DNA of 64,000 nt from contig NZ_JACHZQ010000001.1 in NCBI RefSeq assembly GCF_014193655.1, positions 558,001 through 622,000 of the forward strand, in the 5' to 3' direction. Numbering within the stretch: position 1 is the first letter of the stretch; every line of letters starts with the position of its first letter. The position numbers and the translations under genes were made by a program. Shown one piece after another: positions 60,953 through 64,000 of the stretch. Under the pieces are notes generated by a model. The model saw nothing but the letters and a program-made list of their open reading frames with translations. It was not told the origin of the DNA and searched no databases. This DNA is from Rhizobium sp. BK313 (GTDB lineage Bacteria > Pseudomonadota > Alphaproteobacteria > Rhizobiales > Rhizobiaceae).

Positions 60953-61957
60953 GTGGGATCGCTTCAACTGAAATCCATCCGCAAAGCTTATGGCACGCAT
61001 GACGTGCTGAAGGGTATCGATCTCGAGGTGAAGGACGGCGAGTTCGTCATCTTCGTCGGCCCTTCCGGTTGCGGTAAGTCGACCCTTCTGCGCAGCATCG
61101 CCGGTCTAGAAGATGTGACCTCGGGCGCAGTTTTGATCAATGGCCAGGACGTCACCGTGACACCGCCGGCCAAGCGCGGCATTTCCATGGTGTTCCAGTC
61201 CTACGCGCTCTATCCGCATCTTACGGTGAAGGACAATATGGGCCTCGGCCTGAAGCAGGCTGGCACCGCCAAGGATGAGATCGAGAGCCGTGTCGACAAG
61301 GCGTCCGGCATGCTCTCCCTCGGACCTTATCTCGCCCGACGTCCGGCTGAACTTTCCGGTGGCCAGCGTCAGCGCGTTGCCATCGGCCGCGCCATCGTGC
61401 GCGAGCCGGAACTCTTTCTCTTCGACGAGCCGCTGTCGAACCTCGATGCGGCGCTGCGCGTGCAGACCCGCCTTGAAATCGCCCGTCTGCATCGCAGCCT
61501 GAAGGCGACGATGATTTATGTCACCCACGATCAGGTCGAGGCCATGACGCTGGCCGACAAGATCGTCGTGATGAACGCCGGCGCGATCGAGCAGATCGGT
61601 TCGCCGATGGAGCTTTATAACCGCCCTGCCAACATCTTCGTCGCCGGCTTTATCGGTTCGCCGCAGATGAATTTCATCGCCGCGGAAAAGCTCGAGCAAG
61701 GTGGCGCCAAGACGATCGGCATCCGCCCCGAGCATATCACCTTGTCGCGCGAACAGGGAACTTGGGCCGCCAAGGTCATCCATGTCGAGCACCTCGGCGC
61801 CGACACGATCATCTATCTCGAATCCGACCATACCGGTCTTCTGACCGTGCGCCTGTTCGGCGAACACAAATACGAGCCGGACGAAACGGTCTATGCGACG
61901 CCGGACACAGGACATATGCATCGCTTCGACGCGAACGATCAGGCCATTCGGGCGTAA
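60953..61957 (+). CDS. Sugar ABC transporter ATP-binding protein (UgpC/MalK type)
   Basis: 334 residues from GTG 60953 (AAGGGA upstream). Walker [11 protein letters not shown]-loop [10 protein letters not shown], signature [16 protein letters not shown], Walker [17 protein letters not shown] and H-loop [13 protein letters not shown] are all intact. The C-terminal about 90 residues form the TOBE regulatory domain ([15 protein letters not shown]). It powers the two permeases. It is the last gene of the operon and is followed 23 bases later by a strong terminator. Confidence 0.95.
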   Translation: MGSLQLKSIRKAYGTHDVLKGIDLEVKDGEFVIFVGPSGCGKSTLLRSIAGLEDVTSGAVLINGQDVTVTPPAKRGISMVFQSYALYPHLTVKDNMGLGLKQAGTAKDEIESRVDKASGMLSLGPYLARRPAELSGGQRQRVAIGRAIVREPELFLFDEPLSNLDAALRVQTRLEIARLHRSLKATMIYVTHDQVEAMTLADKIVVMNAGAIEQIGSPMELYNRPANIFVAGFIGSPQMNFIAAEKLEQGGAKTIGIRPEHITLSREQGTWAAKVIHVEHLGADTIIYLESDHTGLLTVRLFGEHKYEPDETVYATPDTGHMHRFDANDQAIRA

Positions 61958-61980
61958 GCGTTGGTAATTAACAAATTGAA

Positions 61981-62013
61981 GAGGGCTCTGCTTCGGCAGG
62001 GCCCTCTTTTTAT
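61981..62013 (+). terminator. Rho-independent terminator of the sugar transport operon
   Basis: An 11-bp stem (61981-61991 with 61996-62006; one G-U pair) closed by TTCG is followed by TTTTTATTT. It ends the operon from 56505. Confidence 0.9.
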
Positions 62014-62118
62014 TTGTCCAACGATAGCTTCAAATAGTCCAGTCGTCCGGACGAATTCATGTGTTTGTCACAGAGCTGCGTTATTGCTCGCTCAGTCCAC
62101 TCCAACAGCGAGCGCATC

Positions 62119-62805
62119 ATGACAAACGCAGCAACTACCTACGCAACGTGGCATACCGAACCGAATGGCGACATCGCGATGGCGGAGTCGCATAGTCCGC
62201 TTTGGCGGCATTTCATCGAGACCGTGCCGGAGCGGGATTTTTCGTCGAAAACGGTGCTGGATTTCGGCTGCAATCGCGGCGGCTTCCTGCGGCTGCTTCA
62301 CGCGATGCGGCCATTCCGCCGCGGTGTCGGCATCGACATCGCCTCGGACTCAGTTGCGGCGGCTGTCGCAGCCAAGGGTAACATGCCGCTGCAATTTCAT
62401 GTGACCACTGATCTCACTCCCTTTGCCGACAGCTTCGATGTCGCCTTCAGCTATGAGGTCGTTTACCTCCTGCCGGAGCTCAAGCGGCATGCCGAGCAGA
62501 TGTTCGAGGTCATGCGCAATGGCGGCGTCTATTATGCCGTCACTGGTTGCCACAATGAGATGCCGCTTTGGCCGAAGTGGCGCGAGCTGATCGGCGCCAA
62601 CAGCAATGCGCCGGTGCAGGATCGCGCCCCGCAAGATTATATCGATGCCTTCGTAGCAGCGGGCTTTGATGTCTCCGTCAGGCGTTTCGGCTATGACGGC
62701 TTCGTCAGCGGGTCGAAGGATCGTAAATATTATCCGAGTATTCTTGATGCGCTGAGCTATCCTGCTGAATACAAGCTGTTGTTCCGGCTTGAGAAGCGCG
62801 TGTGA
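62119..62805 (+). CDS. Class I SAM-dependent methyltransferase
   Basis: 228 residues from ATG 62119; the open frame to 62059 lacks a site. SAM-binding motif I is TVLDFGCNRGGFLRLL, motif II VGIDIASDSVAAA, and the later FDVAFSYEVVYLLPELKRHAEQMFEVMRNGGVYYAVTGCHNEMPLWPKW is typical of small-molecule methyltransferases of the UbiE-like group. The substrate is unknown. The GntR gene starts only one base after its stop, so they are co-transcribed. Confidence 0.85.
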   Translation: MTNAATTYATWHTEPNGDIAMAESHSPLWRHFIETVPERDFSSKTVLDFGCNRGGFLRLLHAMRPFRRGVGIDIASDSVAAAVAAKGNMPLQFHVTTDLTPFADSFDVAFSYEVVYLLPELKRHAEQMFEVMRNGGVYYAVTGCHNEMPLWPKWRELIGANSNAPVQDRAPQDYIDAFVAAGFDVSVRRFGYDGFVSGSKDRKYYPSILDALSYPAEYKLLFRLEKRV

Positions 62806-62806
62806 C

Positions 62807-63535
62807 ATGGAGACGATCGATCGCAAGAGCGGCAGCGCTCTCTGGCATCAGATCGGCGAAATCCTGGCGGCGGACATCGCCGCCGGGATTTTCGCGCCGG
62901 GGGACCGGCTGCCGACGGAACCGGAGCTGATGCAGCGCTTTGGTGTCAGCCGGTTTACTGTGCGACAGGCGCTCGGCCGTCTGGAGCAGCGCGGATTGGT
63001 GCGCGCGGAGCAGGGACGGGGAACCTTCGTTCACAAGGGCGTACTCGACTATACGCTCTCGAAGAAGACACGGTTTTCCCAGAATATGGTCGACCAGGGT
63101 TTCGAGCCCGGCGGCGAACTGTTGATCCACGAGATCATTCCTGCGTCCGAGCATGTGGCCGCGCGACTGCGGCTTGCACCGGGCGACCCGGTGATCCATC
63201 GCCGCGGTGTCATGACGGCCGATGGCATGCCTATCGAATGTGGCGACAGCTATTATCCGGCGGAACGTTTTCCCGATTTCGACAAGGCAAGGCTGCGCTA
63301 TCCGACGATTACTGCTGCGCTCGCCAGCTACGGCGTCCACGACTATGTGCGTCTATCGACTGAGATCGAAGCACGCATGCCGACTGCCGAAGAGGCGAGG
63401 CTGTTGCGCCAGCCGAAGTCCTTACCGGTGCTTGTTACCCTCAAGGTGGACGTCGATACCGCCGGTGTGCCCATCGCCTTTGCGGAGGCGCTGTGGCCAG
63501 CGGAACGGGTGACCTTCAAAGTTGATGTGGGATAA
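62807..63535 (+). CDS. GntR family regulator with UTRA domain (PhnF-like)
   Basis: 242 residues from ATG 62807. The winged HTH reads LWHQIGEILAADIAAGIFAPGDRLPTEPELMQRFGVSRFTVRQALGRLEQRGLVRAEQGRGTFV; the UTRA domain follows from about residue 90 (SKKTRFSQNMVDQGFEPGGELLIHEIIPASEHVAARLRLAPGDPVIHRRGVM). The KTRFS opening of the effector domain is of the PhnF kind, found with phosphonate genes, but no phosphonate gene is visible here. It may control genes past the window end. Confidence 0.87.
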   Translation: METIDRKSGSALWHQIGEILAADIAAGIFAPGDRLPTEPELMQRFGVSRFTVRQALGRLEQRGLVRAEQGRGTFVHKGVLDYTLSKKTRFSQNMVDQGFEPGGELLIHEIIPASEHVAARLRLAPGDPVIHRRGVMTADGMPIECGDSYYPAERFPDFDKARLRYPTITAALASYGVHDYVRLSTEIEARMPTAEEARLLRQPKSLPVLVTLKVDVDTAGVPIAFAEALWPAERVTFKVDVG

Positions 63536-63545
63536 AACGACGTGT

Positions 63546-63896
63546 CTATTTGTGCGACAGGATGTTCACCGTCTTGCCGAAAGGATCGCGAACATAGAAG
63601 CGCCTGACACCCCAGGGTTCGTCGGTCAGATCGTAGACAATATCGAACTGCATCGATTGGGCGCGGTGATAGATCTGGTCGACATCATCGACCTCTATGG
63701 ACAGATCGGGGACAAGGGTTCCCGAGCCGCCTTCGCTGGCGATGCTGATCTGCGGCGCGGTCGGTGCTTTCGAGGCGAAGGTGATGATCCAGCCGTGGTC
63801 CATGACAATATCCAGGCCGAGCAGGTCGCCATAGAAGACACGAGCGCTAGCGGGATCAACGGCATGCAGATTGGGGACAATGCGCAGGACAGTCAT
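63546..63896 (-). CDS. VOC family protein (glyoxalase/bleomycin-resistance type)
   Basis: 116 residues, one vicinal-oxygen-chelate unit: VPNLHAVDPASARVFYGDLLGLDIVMDHGWIITFAS and DDVDQIYHRAQSMQFDIVYDLTDEPWGVRRFYVRDPFGKTVNILSH, the usual order with an E-P-W-G-x-R-x-F-x-x-x-D-P-x-G motif. Such proteins bind a metal and act in detoxification or resistance; the activity is unknown. It converges with the GntR gene. Confidence 0.9.
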   Translation of the reverse strand: MTVLRIVPNLHAVDPASARVFYGDLLGLDIVMDHGWIITFASKAPTAPQISIASEGGSGTLVPDLSIEVDDVDQIYHRAQSMQFDIVYDLTDEPWGVRRFYVRDPFGKTVNILSHK

Positions 63897-63955
63897 ACGA
63901 TGCTCCTTGGCGGAGAAATGGAGGCGAGCCTTTGCCGCGCCTCCACCATCTTACC

Positions 63956-64000
63956 TTAGACCGTCACCGAGGGCAGCAGCTTGGCGCGTTCGCTCAGGAT
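63956..64000 (-). CDS. C-terminal end of an unidentified gene
   Basis: The last 14 codons read ILSERAKLLPSVTV, then TAA (63956-63958). The rest is past the window edge. The acid-helical ending is protein-like, but too short to name. It could be upstream of the VOC gene on the same strand. Confidence 0.35.
   Translation of the reverse strand: MLSERAKLLPSVTV

Overview
The window reads as chromosomal DNA of a fast-growing rhizobium (Rhizobiaceae, Alphaproteobacteria). GC is high. Many genes overlap through ATGA or TGATG junctions. The bacterial products (LysR of GcvA type, MEKHLA-domain protein, UPF0303 protein, cobalamin-dependent MetH, CUT1 sugar transporter with GntR regulator and BadF-type kinase) are of kinds common in Rhizobium. 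The genus is inferred from protein style; no rRNA or other taxonomic marker is present.

Layout. (1) 1-9.2 kb is ordinary chromosome: end of a ketopantoate-reductase-like gene, a GST/AraC pair, a B3/4-domain protein, an MFS exporter, a GcvA-like LysR regulator, a GNAT enzyme, DUF1428, YjbQ, two paralogous small exported proteins, and a SIMPL-domain protein. (2) 9.3-12.8 kb is an accessory-looking stretch next to a tRNA-Ile(CAU) gene. It has short direct repeats, a Tat-exported sulfatase, a decayed coding remnant and a small exported protein. (3) 13.4-43.4 kb is a siphovirus-type prophage. In order it has a LexA/CI-like repressor flanked on both sides by palindromic operators, small early genes, an inverted methyltransferase cargo gene, terminase, portal, protease/scaffold, cement protein, major capsid, connectors, tail terminator, tail tube, a tail chaperone pair joined by a -1 frameshift, two inverted membrane/lipoprotein paralogs, tape measure, tail tip, a 2,030-residue modular fibre protein, and a GH19 endolysin with lysis-type membrane proteins. 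No integrase, excisionase or replication gene is visible. (4) 43.6-54.1 kb is chromosome again: nitronate monooxygenase, a broken GH51 arabinofuranosidase start, a sugar isomerase/epimerase, three small genes, a secreted polysaccharide lyase, a UPF0303 protein, an AGE-family epimerase and metH behind a perfect palindrome. (5) 54.3-62.0 kb is a divergent sugar-uptake locus: GntR regulator and BadF kinase on one side; binding protein, two permeases, Gfo/Idh/MocA dehydrogenase and ATPase on the other, closed by a strong terminator. An amino sugar such as N-acetylglucosamine is the best guess for the substrate. (6) 62.1-64 kb holds a methyltransferase with a second GntR regulator, a VOC protein and the end of an unidentified gene.

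The most interesting points are in the prophage: the absence of integration genes, the operator pairs around the repressor, the A-AAT-TTT frameshift site, an in-frame scaffold start, an ETFB-methyltransferase-like cargo gene, and a roughly 3.2-kb AT-richer segment that carries two lipoprotein/membrane paralogs and replaces two thirds of the tape measure gene.
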